Of a DNA stretch of 64,000 bases, positions 23,285 through 35,312 are shown one piece after another. Each line of letters starts with the position of its first letter. The first letter of the stretch is position 1. The position numbers were made by a program, and so were the translations under genes. Below the pieces are notes generated by a model. It had not been told where the DNA came from. It did not search any database and worked only from the letters and a program-made list of their open reading frames with translations. This DNA comes from Aedes albopictus (taxonomy: Eukaryota > Arthropoda > Insecta > Diptera > Culicidae), in contig NC_085137.1 of NCBI RefSeq assembly GCF_035046485.1, forward strand, positions 478,417,396 to 478,481,395, given 5' to 3'.

Positions 23285-24212
23285 TGGGACTCCATCAGGG
23301 ATTTACATAAGGATTCTTTGGCGAAGCTACTGCAGAGATTTCTCAAAGAACTTCTCAAAAGAATCGTTTGAAGATTCTTCCAGAGATTTCTTCATAAATT
23401 CATCTGAGGGTTTCATTAGCAAATTCCTGCAGGTGCTTATACGAGTATTCCACCTGGAATTCGTTAAGAAATCATCTTTGGTAAATTCGTTACAAAATTC
23501 CTTGAATGATTTTTCTAGGAATTCTGCGATTAATTAATACTATCAGCTTTTCATAGGGGAATTTATACAAGAAATTTCATCGGGAATTTCTTAAGGAATT
23601 TCATTGTAGTTTTTTAGAGATTCTCTGACAAATTTCTTAAGTAATTTGCAGAATTCTTCTTAAGATTTGTTCAGAAATTCATCCAGTAGTTTTTTTTTTT
23701 GTGAAGTTCTCTAGGTATTCCACCGATTTTTTTTTATCAAGCATTCTTTGCTAAAAGTTGTACAGCATTAACTTGTATATTTTTTTTAGCAATTCGTAGG
23801 AGAATACCGCCAAAGATATTTTTGGGAAGTCATTCAGGCATTTTTTCGGTGTACTGATTTAGAAAATCATTAGAAATTTCTACTGGGATATTTTGGGGAA
23901 CTTAACCAGATACTTTATTACGGAATTCACCCAATGGTTCCATCATATTCCGAACATATTCGAAGAATCAGCATCAGTTGAATTTTACGAACAAAAAGAA
24001 ATAAAAGAATTACATTTTCTAGAAATTATTTTGGTATTTTTGAATTCTACCTCCAGGGAATCCTAGAAGATTTTCTCAAGGGTGTCGTTTTAATCCTTAC
24101 AGATTTTGTATCGGCAGTTTTTTTTTAGTATTTCTATAAGAAGTTCTGCAGGGATTTATTGAAGCATTTTATAAATTCTATCGGGAGTTCCCCGAGTTAT
24201 ATGTTAGCAAAT
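23285..24212. repeat. degenerate 'aaattcatctgg / ttcttcagag' array
   Basis: Loose TTC/GAA-rich periodic sequence, more decayed than the array in element A. It is the target region into which element B inserted. No gene. Confidence 0.6.
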
Positions 24213-24299
24213 AATTTAGTCATTGGCGTATCTAGGACTTTTTCCTAGGGGGTGCCCAGGGGGTGCCAGTTTTAATGATTTTTCAGTCACTAAAGCCGA

Positions 24300-24900
24300 T
24301 TCATCTGACTTGTAAAATTTTGGAAAACAGCCACTAGATAAATGTGAAATATTTAAAATGTCAATTTGACTAATGTTGTATTTTTGAGATTTTAAAACTG
24401 AGATGTACTCTTGGAAACTACTAAATCTTCACAAAATCAAGAGCAATACAGGAGATTTGTATTTTTGTTAAAAACTTCACGTTCACCACAAACAACCTCT
24501 GAATTCTATTGCATGCAAACAATCACTTGTATACAAAAATAACTTCCCAGAACAATTACATCAGCGTAACAAAAATTAACTTTTGGTCTGTCTCAAGAGC
24601 AAACTTATGTGTCTCTGAAGGATTTTAGGCCGCTGAATCCGAATCCGGGCTCAGATTTGCTCCAACACGTCACAATTTTGAGCTATACATGTATAGGGCT
24701 AAATATGGGATTTTGGGCTTTTTTGACTGCAAGCCATTAAGCATGGAAATATTTTTTGAAGCAAGCAAAAGATTAATTGATTAATTAAATTAACGACTCA
24801 AGCAAAATATTTGTCCATATATATAAATAGAATGTCTTCGTCCACTCTTTCTGTATTTTTTCTGGATTATTGTCGATACTACATAGTTTTTAAAATTTCT
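24300..24900. other. left interior of element B, no gene seen
   Basis: AT-rich sequence without credible ORF, TIR or tandem structure. It may be remnant internal sequence of the element. Confidence 0.4.
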
Positions 24901-24926
24901 GTACCTTTGCCATTCCATTTTTATTT

Positions 24927-24928
<2 letters not shown>

Positions 24929-24987
<59 letters not shown>
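24929..24987 (-). repeat. 59-base T run, probably the poly(A) of a minus-strand retroposon
   Basis: An unbroken T run from 24929 to 24987 is followed by non-repetitive sequence ('gaagagtgaccaggtggagc'). On the minus strand this reads as sequence ending in a long poly(A), as expected for a retrotransposed copy. The parent was not identified. The lysine-rich ORF across it is an artefact. Confidence 0.6.
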
Positions 24988-24988
<1 letters not shown>

Positions 24989-25099
24989 AAGAGTGACCAG
25001 GTGGAGCTGCAGGACAGCTGATAGCAAAGCCTGGACCCTTTCCCAACTTTCCCCCTACTAGGACCAATACTCACGATGGACTAGACGATGTCGTCAACT

Positions 25100-26759
25100 T
25101 GAGCAAAGTGTGTAGTAATTAGCATTGGGTCGTAGTAGTTTTTAAAAATACTGTTTTTGAACTATTCCCATCACACTAGTGTTTTGATCGAATGGAAGCT
25201 CCAAAAATGATTCGATAATTGAACAATATTTCAATAATCAAAAATCTCCGAGGTCACTGGACAACATTCAGAGAGAAAAAAGCTGTCTATGTTAACACCT
25301 TCAGAGTACTATTCTTGAGAAATATACAAAGAGCAAAAAAAAGTGTCATAGCTAATTTTTAAAGATTTGATATTTCTGAAAACTATTCGAAGACAGCTAC
25401 CAGAGCTAGCGTTTTTAGCCGATATGGGCAACTAGTTTTTCTAACAGCTTCCCCAAACAATAATCAGATCATATTCTCAGTTATTTTATAATACCAAGGG
25501 GGCGGACAGCTTTTGCTCTAAAGCCTACTCTGGAGCTAGATTTTGAGCAGCTCTGAGCAACTCGAGTAACTCGATCTTGGAATGTGCATAGCAACCTGCT
25601 GTTATGTTGAAACCGTGGCTGTCAATGAACGGATGCAACTGCAACGTGATGTACGTAAATATGAAATGTAAAAAAGTTACTGAACGAGATCGCGTTCAAA
25701 AGTGTTTCACTAGGCTAGAGTGGGATGAAGGTCGAGCCCAGCAAAGTTCCAGATTCTTATAGTTAGTTTTGGACACCTATGAAAGATGTAGACAAATCTA
25801 CGAATTCGTGCAGCTCCTGGCCTGATGTAGTGCAAATAACCCGTAAAACGGAGACTTGGGGGGTACTTATCGTCTATAATAGACTAGCTGCTGCTGCCTA
25901 CTCGCAAACTGAGCAATGGAACCTTGCATGGAACAATATTATCTTCCTTCATGAAAAGATAATCATATTTCAACTGTGAAAAACTAACAAACATAAAAGG
26001 GGGCTCAAGACACATAACGATTCGTTGACGTGCCATTAACCTATGGACACAAATTGTTCTCCGCAGCTACCGCATCCTCGCTGGTACGTTTATTACTCCG
26101 TATCATCGTCGGGATTGAATATTACATATTTAGGCCCAAAGATTTATGGTACCTTACCAAGTAAACCACCAAGTACCTCCACAAGATTTCTGAGAAACTT
26201 TTATGATTAATCAGACGCATATTTTGGTTGCCATTTCACATCCACACTTTTCGCAAAACTGTCATTCTTATGGTGGGTTTGATTAATGTAGATCAAAGCA
26301 GCCGCATGCATTACATTTTTCGGAGCAAAATGTGAGCAACTCAAAGTTGCTCGATCTACAAAGTGTTGCTCTGGAGTGAGCTGTCTTCCCCCTTGTATAA
26401 TACATTCTGAAAATTATTTCAAGCGGATTACCAATAGTGTCAATAACCGATGTTAGTCATTGACAGCACCAGCATCATCCCCAAATAACTCTCATATTAG
26501 TGTTGGATAACACTTTTTGAGCTTCCATTCCATGTTGTAAAGAAATTAGTCAAACCCTTTATGTCAAAATAAAGCCTATAATGTGTCAAATTGTGTTCCT
26601 AATTTCGCTAGTCGTCTTCTGCATATCTGTGATCATCTCAGTCCGAAGATATAAAAACAAAAAAGTTCAGTCAGCTGATTTTGTGTCAAAAATAAAAATG
26701 ATAATGATTATTTGACAACTTTCATATATTCATCCCTACAAAACCAATAAAAATAAGAA
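25100..26759. other. no recognisable feature
   Basis: About 1.6 kb of mixed sequence inside element B. The phrases 'gagcaactcgagtaactcg' and 'gtgagcaactcaaagttgct' hint at a short dispersed repeat. No gene, TIR or tandem repeat could be supported. Confidence 0.4.
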
Positions 26760-29700
26760 ATACAAATTCATTTTTCATTTATTTAGTTAACATCAAATTC
26801 ATGATAATACTGAATCAACAATTTGCCGCCATAATACTCGATTTGCAGCTGCAGCTCTCCAACGTCGGTCACGCCCAACACTCGCCAGATCACGCTCCAC
26901 CTGGTCCGCCCATCGTGCTCTCTGCGCTCCACGCCTTCTTGTACCAACCGGATGGTTAGCAAACACCAACTTTGCAGGGTTGTTGTCCGGCATTCTTGCA
27001 ACATGCCCTGCCCACCGTATCCTTCCGGCTTTGGCTACCTTCTGGATGCTGGGTTCGCCATAAAGTGCAGCCAGCTCGTGGTTCATCCTTCTCCGCCACA
27101 CACCGTTCTCCTGCACGCCGCCGAAGATCGTCCTTAGCACCCGTCGCTCGAAAACTCCGAGTGCTTGCATGTCCTCCTCGAGCATCGTCCACGTCTCGTG
27201 CCCGTAGAGAACCACCGGTCTTATTAACGTCTTGTACATGGTACATTTGGTGCGGGGGTGAATCTTTTTTGACCGCAGTTTCTTCTGGAGCCCATAATAG
27301 GCCCGACTTCCACTAATGATGCGCCTTCGTATTTCACGGCTCACGTTATTGTCCGCCGTTAGCAAGGAACCGAGGTAGACGAATTCTTCTACCACCTCGA
27401 AAGTATCCCCGTCTATCGTAACATTGCTGCCAAGGCTTGTCCTGTCTCGCTCAGTCCCACCTACCAGCATGTACTTTGTCTTAGCCGCATTCACCACCAG
27501 TCCGACCTTTGCTGCTTCACGTTTCAGGCGGGTGTACTGTTCTGCCACCGTTCCAAATGTCCTAGCAATAATATCCATGTCATCCGCAAAACATACAAAT
27601 TGGCTGGATTTCGTGAAGATCGTACCCCGGCTGTTGAGCCCGGCTCGTCGCATAACACCTTCCAGGGCGATGTTGAATAGTAGGCAGGAAAGTCCATCAC
27701 CTTGTCGTAGTCCCCGTCGAGATTCAAATGAACTGGATAGTTCACCCGAAATCCTTACGCTGTTCTGCACACCGTCCATCGTTGCTCTTATCAGTCTAGT
27801 CAGCTTCCCGGGAAAGCTGTTCTCGTCCATAATTTTCCATAGCTCTGTGCGGTCGATACTGTCGTATGCCGCTTTGAAGTCGATGAACAGGTGATGCGTT
27901 GGGACCTGGTATTCACGGCATTTCTGGAGGATTTGCCGTACGGTGAAGATCTGGTCCGTTGTCGACCGGCCGTCGATGAAACCGGCTTGGTAACTTCCCA
28001 CGAACTCATTTACTTTAGATGAAAGACGACGGAAGATGATCTGGGATAGCACTTTGTAGGCGGCATTCAAAATGGTGATCGCTCGAAAGTTCTCACACAT
28101 TAACTTGTCGCCTTTCTTGTGGATGGGACAGATTATCCCTTCCTTCCACTCCTCCAGTAGCTGTTCGGTTTCCCAGATCTTGACTACTAACTGGTGCAGA
28201 CAGGTGGCCAACTTTTCCGGGCCCATCTTGATGAGTTCTGCTGCGATACCGTCCTTACCAGCCGCTTTGTTGTTTTTGAGCTGGTGGATGGCATCCTTAA
28301 CTTCCCTCAGCGTGGGAGTTGGTTCGTTCCCGTCCTCTGCTGCACCAACATAGTCATTTCCTCCGCTGCCTTGGTCCTCCGTGCCTACATTCTCTTCGCC
28401 ATTCAGGTGCTCGTCGAAGTGCTGCTTCCACCTTTCGATCACCTCACGTTTGTCCGTCAGGAGGCTCCCGTCCTTATCCCTGCAGATTTCGGCTTGCGGC
28501 ACGTAGCCTTTGCGGGATGCGTTGAGCTTCTGGTAGAACTTGCGTGTTTCCTGTGAACGGCACAGCAGTTCCATTTCCTCGCACTCCGCTTCTTCCAGGC
28601 GGCGCTTTTTCTCCCGGAAGAGACGGGTCTGCTGCTTCCGCTTCTGTCTGTATCGATCCACATTCTGTCGGGTTCCATGCTGCAGCATTACCGCCCGCGC
28701 TGCATCCTTCTCCTCCAGAACCGCTCTGCACTCCTCGTCGAACCAATCGTTTCGTCGACTCCGTTCTACGTACCCGATAGTGCTCTCAGCTGCGTTGTTG
28801 ATGGCTGCTTTGATTGTACTCCAGCAGTCCTCTAGAGGGGCCACATCGAGCACACCCTCGTCCGGCAACGCTGCCTCGAGATTCTGCGCGTATGCGGTGG
28901 CGACATCCGGTTGCTTCAGTCGCTCTAGATCGTACCGGGGCGGCCGCCGGTAATGTACGTTGTTAATGACGGAGAGTTTTGGGCGCAGTTTAACCATCAC
29001 CAGGTAGTGATCAGAGTCGATATTAGCGCCACGATAGGTCCTGACGTCGATAATATCGGAGAAGTGCCGTCCATCAATCAGAACGTGGTCGATTTGCGAT
29101 TCCGTTTGTTGTGGTGATTTCCAGGTGTAACGATACGGGAGGCTGTGCTGGAAGAAGGTGCTACGAATGGTCATGTTCTTGGAGGCGGCGAAATCGATGA
29201 GGCGTAGGCCATTTTCGTTCGTCAGCTGGTGGGCGCTGAACTTTCCAATCGTCGGTCTGAATTCCTCCTCCTGGCCTACCTGAGCGTTTAGATCCCCTAT
29301 GATGATCTTGACGTCGTGGTTTGGGCAGCGGTCGTACTCGCGTTCGAGCTGCGCGTAAAATGCGTCTTTGTCATCATCAGTGCTTCCGGAGTGAGGGCTG
29401 TGCACGTTTATTATGCTAATGTTGAAGAATCGGCCCTTGATCCTCAACCTGCACATTCTTTCGTCGATCGGCCACCAACCGATCACGCGCCTCTGCATGT
29501 CGCCCATCACTATAAAAGCTGTTCCCAGCTCACGTGTGTTGCCGCAACTCTGGTAGATGGTATGATTACCTCTAAACGTTCGCACCATAGATCCTGTCCA
29601 ACACAACTCCTGCAGCGCTACGATTCCGAACCCGCGGTCCTTCAGTATATCGGCGAGTATGCGGGTGCTCCCGATGAAGTTGAGAGATCTGCAGTTCCAC

Positions 29701-30000
29701 GTACCGAGCTTCCAATCGCAAGTCCCTTTTCGTCGCTGTGGTCGTCGCCATTGGTATCGGTTCGCATTCTTCTCTTGTTGATTTTCCGGTGCTAGTCTTT
29801 TTTACGGCTGGCTCGCAGGGCCTGACACCAACCCACTAACCCAGGGAGCTGGGCTTACCTTCCCGGAAGCTACGGGTTCTGCATTGGCATTTCCTCCAAC
29901 TACAGTGCTAAATAGCTAGGCTCGAGCGCCAGTCTTCGCCGGGGGTGGTGTTTTTAATGGGCGCCCAGGAGATAATATTTTACCTGAGCTTCCACCCCCA
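26760..30000 (-). mobile_element. RTE-like non-LTR retrotransposon, nearly full length
   Basis: On the minus strand there is a 5' untranslated region with 'gaagctcaggtaaaatatta' and 'agggagctgggcttacc' (as plus-strand text near 29985-29850), one long ORF and a short AT-rich 3' end near 26760-26800. RTE elements typically have a single apurinic-endonuclease/reverse-transcriptase ORF and very short 3' ends, as here. Aedes is known to carry an RTE-clade element (JAM1), but identity with it was not checked. Both boundaries are approximate. Fragments of the same family are at 40915-41147 and 46638-46868. Confidence 0.8.
26799..29808 (-). CDS. RTE-like ORF: apurinic endonuclease plus reverse transcriptase
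   Basis: One uninterrupted frame ends at 26799. The first possible start codon other than ATG lies at 29606, but the frame stays open further upstream to about 29808 and encodes the endonuclease start 'LGTWNCRSLN', so the protein is longer than the 935 codons counted from 29606. Endonuclease motifs follow: 'LQELCW', 'INVHSPHSGS', 'IIGDLNAQVG' and 'DSDHYLVMV'. The reverse transcriptase has 'NFRAITILNAAYKVLSQI', 'FIDFKAAYDSID', 'GLRQGDGLSCLLFN' and the catalytic FADD at 27579-27590, then the 'RIRWAGHVARMP' C-terminal region typical of RTE-type proteins. No in-frame ATG was found near the N-terminus. No stop or frameshift was seen, so the copy could be recent and perhaps active. Confidence 0.9.
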
Positions 30001-30009
30001 AGAAATACA

Positions 30010-30519
30010 AATATAAACTCCTAAAATCAACAGTTTTATTTTTACCTAGTCAGTCCATAATTTTCAAATCATAATGAATTAAATTGTAAACATAACCTAA
30101 TCTGTAAGTCTGTAAGCCAACTTATCCTAGCGTCCCCTGTCCTGTGTACTTCTATCGAAATCGAGTGATGAATGATGAGTGTAACGCAGAGACCTCCCCT
30201 ACCCACTCTTGCGTTACGTTAAATTTAACAATTATTGTTAAATTTGAGAAAATTCAAAGAATGCAAAGATTTGGTCTTTGCAAGCTGAATTATAACTTGT
30301 TTTTGACTTGTGATAAATGCACAACGGATATTCCTTTGGTTCCCATTAGCACTTACGGCGATTCTTTCATTCGCGCTCAACTCGTAAACTAAATATATCT
30401 AGCTCAAAATCCAAGCGGTGGTGAATGAACTGGCGCTAAAGTGCTAATGGGTTAAGCCCTCCCATCGCGTCAAGATCGAATATCCAGGGGGAGGGCTGTA
30501 CCTTTGTCATTCCATATTC
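30010..30519. other. unassigned sequence between RTE element and array
   Basis: AT-rich, with an 82-codon open frame at 30144-30392 that has no recognisable motif. Nothing else supported. Confidence 0.4.
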
Positions 30520-31664
30520 CTTTGAAAATTTCTTTAAGGAATGTCTCGGCAATTCCTTTGAAAACTCCTTCGGTAATTCTTTTACAATTCTTTAATTTCC
30601 TTGAAATTTATTAGACATATTTTTCGAAATTTCTTCAGTAATAAATTAACAAATTGCTGTAACAGTTTCTTTCGGAATATCTTCGGCAATTCCGATGGAA
30701 CTTGCTTCGGAAATTACTCTACCGCCAAAATTTTTGGAGACTTTTTAAAATATTACTTTGGGATGTTTTTCTGTAATTTCTTGGTAAATTCCCCCAATAA
30801 ATTTCTTGAAATTTTCCATCGGGAATTTCTTTGCACAAAAAATCTTCGGCATTGCTTTCGAACATTTCTTTGGAATTTGCAAAATAATCAAATTCGTTTT
30901 ATTCTTTTCATAATTTATCCAACAAATTATTTAAGAACTTTCCTCGCATGGTCTTTGGAAAACAGTTTCTCAGGAAACTACTCACGTAATTCTTCGAGAA
31001 TTTCTTCCAAAAGTTCTGCATATTCTTTGGAAATCCCTTCGTAAATTTCTTTGTGAATGCTTTTAATGGAAGTTTCTTCGGCCACTGTTATATAACATGT
31101 TTAATTATTTTTTTTTTTGGTATAGAATGTGGCCAACTTCTTCGAAAATCTTTTATAAATTCATCAGGATTTTTTTTTGATTTTGTATATTTTTTTATAC
31201 TTTCATCAGGAATTCCTTTGGTAATTTTTACAGGAATTTCTGTGCATACCCCATTTGAAACTATTATTAAGGGAAAAGCTACTTTGAGTGATTTCCATTG
31301 GAAACGCAGTAGGTATTTTTTATAGAAATTAATCTGAAAATTCATTTGGAAATTTTAAGGAAGTTTTTAGAGAACTTCTTTGAGGTTTCCTTTGAGAATT
31401 TCTTCGAGAATTCCTTTGCAAATCGATTGATAAATTCCATTTAAAAATTTCTTCAGATATTCTTTTGAAAATCACAATTCATTTGTGAATTCCTTCAGTT
31501 CAATTGAAATTTTTAGAATTTCCAAAGGAATTATCTGAAAAATTTCCAAAAGAATTGTCTGAGAAAATTTGCAAAGGAATGCACGAAGAAATTCACAGTG
31601 CAGGAGGAAGTAACTATCAGGATATTTTCAATTAATGGCCTGAAGAATTGCCAGAGAAATGGCC
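30520..31664. repeat. degenerate 'aattcctttggaaatttctt' array
   Basis: Imperfect motifs of the TTC/GAA class, in one phase up to ~31480 and in the opposite phase ('ccaaaggaattatctgaa') after it. It resembles the array at 16.7-17.3 kb in element A, so this may be shared internal sequence of the two large elements. The ORFs (up to 147 codons) are low complexity. Confidence 0.65.
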
Positions 31665-31677
31665 AAAAAAGCTTCCT

Positions 31678-31960
31678 CCTCTCTCCTCTTCTTGGCGTAA
31701 CGTCCTCATCGGGACAAAGCCTGCTTCTCAGCTTAGTGTTCTATGAGCACTTCCACAGTTATTAACTGAGAGCTTCCTCTGCCAATGACCATTTTGCATG
31801 TGTATATCGTGTGGCAGGCACGAAGATACTCTATGCCCAAGGATGTCAAGGAAATTTCCTTTACGAAAAGATCCTGGACCGACCGGGAATCGAACCCGTC
31901 ACCCTCAGCATGGTCATGCTGAATACCCGTGCGTTTACCGCTTCGGCTATATAGGCCCTC
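31678..31960 (-). mobile_element. tRNA-derived SINE with 13-bp target duplication
   Basis: This minus-strand copy of the SINE at 21272-21542 is full length, from the tRNA-like head (right, B box in reverse complement 'ggaatcgaacc') to the GAA-rich tail (left). The 13-base sequence aaaaaagcttcct flanks both ends (31665-31677 and 31961-31973), showing target-primed insertion. It lies in the degenerate array of element B. Confidence 0.92.
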
Positions 31961-31973
31961 AAAAAAGCTTCCT

Positions 31974-32640
31974 ATTAAAGTTTTGAAGAAGAATAGTAAG
32001 ATATATCCTAAAAGCAAAATTGATGGAATTTCCAAAGGAAGTTCTGAATACCGAAGTTATTCATCGTTATAGGAAACCTCGATGATATAACCAAATTTTT
32101 CAACTAAACTTTCGAATGAATTTCAATAGGAAAAACCGGCAAAATTTATAAACAAATTGCTAAAGCAGGGAATTTGCAAAAAAAAAATGCCAATTCATTT
32201 TGCAAATTATAATAGGAAATGCCGAAGAATTTCAGAGGAGTCGTCGTTGAAGTTACGAAACAAATTTCCAATTAAATCGCTGATCAAATTTCAATAAAGC
32301 TACCACAGAAATTCTTTTAAAAAAATATCAAGCAAGACGAAAAATTTCTAAAAAAAACTGCCGAACAAACATCGATTGAATGAACACAGACATTCTCAAA
32401 TTAAATGACGAAGAAGTTTAAAGTTACCGTTTTAGAAAATCCGAAAATATTTCTCAGAAAATATTTGCAAAATTTCTCAAAAGAATTCACGAGTAATTTT
32501 CGAAAACATTACAAAGCTATTTTCAAAAAATGTTCACAAAAATAATTAAAACAACTCCCAAATAAATTTCCGACAAAAATTTCAAATGTTTTACTGAAGG
32601 AAACGCCGAATGAATTCTCAAAGAAGTTTACAATGGTTAA
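31974..32640. repeat. degenerate 'gaaatttccaaaggaat' array
   Basis: Continuation of the preceding array in the reverse phase ('aaatttccaattaaatcgct', 'gaagaatttcag'). No gene. Confidence 0.6.
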
Positions 32641-34090
32641 AACATATGCTCACCCTATATCTAAAGTAATACTGAGTTTGATTAAAAAAAACAAATATTG
32701 ATATGAACGTTCATCACCATCAATGATGGACCATCATATATCTTGTTTCGTATTCTGTAAATAATACCATTTATTACGACAATCGAGTTTCTGTGATTCA
32801 TAATTCTCATAATTGATCTGGCAAATTTATGTATGTGTGCAATTTATAAAACAAAAAGGTTATTGCTATCAACGTTGTGTTCGATTCGACTATACTAATT
32901 TCTGAATAAACGTCGTTTTTATTAATATTTTGTTGTTTCCAGAGACCATACTTCTCAAAACTGCTTTGGAAAAGTGTTTTTATGGACCTTCGAATATTTT
33001 CAAGCAATAAACAATGGGGTTTTCGGTATAAATGTTGCGTTCGAACCGAAAATATAAAAATATTTTTTTGAAACAACATAATCTTTATTAATTTACTTGT
33101 GCTCTAAAGAAATTACTTAAATGTAACAAAATAACGGAGTTGATTCAATTAACATTGAGTTGGAAAATACGAATTTGCTATATTGTGTGTAATTTTATAA
33201 ATATTTTGCAGTTTTCAGAGTTCATACTTCTAACAACTATTATGGAAAATTGTTCACATGTAGGTACACATGATTGTTTCCAAGCTATTAAACAAATGGG
33301 GGTCGCGATATGTCAAGTTCGAGCTAAAACTACACATTTCCTGTATTATACGCGATTTTGTGAATATTTTATGGTCTTTGAATAGACCATCTCCATCCCA
33401 AGTAACATATTGATGATCAATTAGTCTTATGTAGAGGTTTTAAGATCGGTCATAAAACCTTCTACTTTTTATTTTGATTTTATTATGGGTCTAATAACCT
33501 CTTCTAGTTTATTTGACTAAAAAATGTTACTTGACCATGTATTTCAGTGTGACATTTCTGCTCTGTAAATTCTAAATTTGTATTAGTGACACATAACGTC
33601 GGAAATAACCCCCACAACAATTGAGGAAATTTATTAAACAGCTTCATTTGCTGCGTAAATAACTGATTTTCTGCTATTTGAAATGTTTCATGAAATTGCG
33701 AATGAAATAATTAAAGAATGCCTTGGTAATCGCGACGTTTAATCAGGACAATATTCAATCAGTTGTTTACGCTAATTAGTGAATCCCCTTACTGTATTGT
33801 TAGGTACTTGCTAAGAGTTTTTTTTTATTTTCAAAAATACCGTTTTGGTCAGATCTATTTTGTAAACATTCCATATTCACCATTCCATATATAGCATGTG
33901 GGTTACAAAATTATGCATATAGCAAACACATTATACATATGTGTTAATTACCCCGAAATCATAACTGTAACGATTGATTATTTGAAGTATCAAAAAGTGA
34001 ATTTGGTAAAGGAGTAATCGCGGGAGTAGCTTAAATTTTGTCAAATGCGCTATTAATAAATATTTAAATTATCGTGTGCAGTTTTTTCAA
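32641..34090. other. right interior of element B, no gene seen
   Basis: AT-rich sequence with no convincing coding region. A short imperfect foldback at about 33398-33535 ('cccaagtaacatat' against 'aaaatgttacttg') resembles the ends of the 9923-10089 MITE and may be a decayed member. Nothing else supported. Confidence 0.4.
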
Positions 34091-34394
34091 TTTTGGATGG
34101 ATGTCAAGGAAAAATTCTAGGGGGTGCCAAATTTATCCTAGGGGGTGCCAGGCACCCCTGGAACCCCCCCTAGCTACGCCAATGAATTTAGTATTAAACC
34201 CATAAATCAGTTTTTTTTTCAATCCTTAACCTCGAAAAAGCCGCGAGTACTTCGGCTTCCCAAACCAACAAAGTATTAAGGCAGTAATAAATTGTAAAAT
34301 GTAAAATCAATATGAAACAAAAGATCTCGGCTCAGTTATGCCCATGTGGCGCCCGAGCCTTACAAATAAACAAATAAGTAAAAAAAAAGTTCCC

Positions 34395-34960
34395 CGAGTA
34401 ATTTCATCGTGAATTTCCTTCAGGAATGCACCTAATAATTGAATCGGTTACATATCTATTTATCTTTTTGCATATTTCTGTAGGGATTGCATGGGCTATT
34501 TCCCCTGGAATACCTAAGTGAATTTCTTGAGGTATTCGTTGGGGGATACCACCGAAGAATCCTTGAAGAATTCTTCCAGGTGGAGTTCCAGGTAGTCCAT
34601 GAGAAATCTCTCCATTAAGTCATGGGAGTCATGGGTTCGAGAGGTTCTTGAGAGACCCTCCTTACCGAATTTCTCCTGGCACACCATCGAAATTTCTTTT
34701 AAGATTATTTGAGCCTTTTTCCAGGGATTCCTAGTGGAATTTTGTAAGGGATTTCTTGGAGAATTCTTTTAGTGATTCCTTCAGGATTTCATCCACGAAT
34801 TTCATTAGCAATTTATTCCTACAAGAGTTTCTGTAAGAGTTTCTCCGAGAACACCATTCAAGAATAGTTTTGGGAATGCTTCAAGGATTCCATTAGAATT
34901 GTATTCTGAAATTCTCTCAAAGGATGAATTTCAATTATGTATTATGAATTATGTATTATC
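34395..34960. repeat. degenerate 'gaatttcttgaggtattcg' array
   Basis: Loose TTC/GAA motifs with no coding value. It lies outside element B and resembles the flank left of it, so B probably inserted into one array. Confidence 0.6.
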
Positions 34961-35312
34961 TTAACATCGAAAGAAAAAAAACTAATTAATATTTTTTAAG
35001 TATCGTGGCTACAATCATGTGTGATATTTTCCTCGAAATCCTTAGCTTTTTATTTGTGAAGGAAAATTGAGAATTTCTTGAGAATTGTTTGTGCTTTTTT
35101 CTAGAAACTTCCCCTTATTGCTATAATTCCTAGCTCAGTCTATGTTTTGTATTCTTTTCTTATAAAACTCATCATCTCAAGATGATTATTGTGGAAGAAA
35201 GACATTATTTACCAGCAAAGCGGCAACTTTTGGAAAATATTTAAAGTCTCACCAAGGGGGGGGGACCTTTCACTATTTCCTTGCTACGACTATGCCTAAT
35301 TCTTCCAAGGTG

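Larger units (their letters stand above)
24221..34184. mobile_element. large hAT-type TIR element B (10.0 kb) carrying other transposons
   Basis: It has the same ends as element A: CATTGGCGTATCTAGG on the left and, in reverse complement, CATTGGCGTAGCTAGG on the right. The 8-bp sequence aatttagt flanks both sides (24213-24220 and 34185-34192). The last ~90 bases ('atgtcaaggaaaaattctag', 'ggtgccaggcacccctggaa') are shared with element A. Inside lie a poly(T) tract, an RTE-like LINE with its own long ORF, degenerate arrays and a SINE. No hAT transposase is readable. Without the nested insertions the core would be a few kb. As in element A, mobility would need a transposase supplied in trans. Confidence 0.85.

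Noticed and set aside
24790..25074. Lysine-rich 94-codon frame
   Set aside because: The lysine run is the 59-base T tract read on the minus strand.
27424..29795. Plus-strand ORFs of 90-160 codons opposite the RTE reverse transcriptase
   Set aside because: Shadow frames of the 935-codon minus-strand ORF; no start context or motif.
15920..34184. Elements A and B as one single element from 15920 to 34184
   Set aside because: Each has its own left and right end and a different matching 8-bp flank, so they are two insertions.
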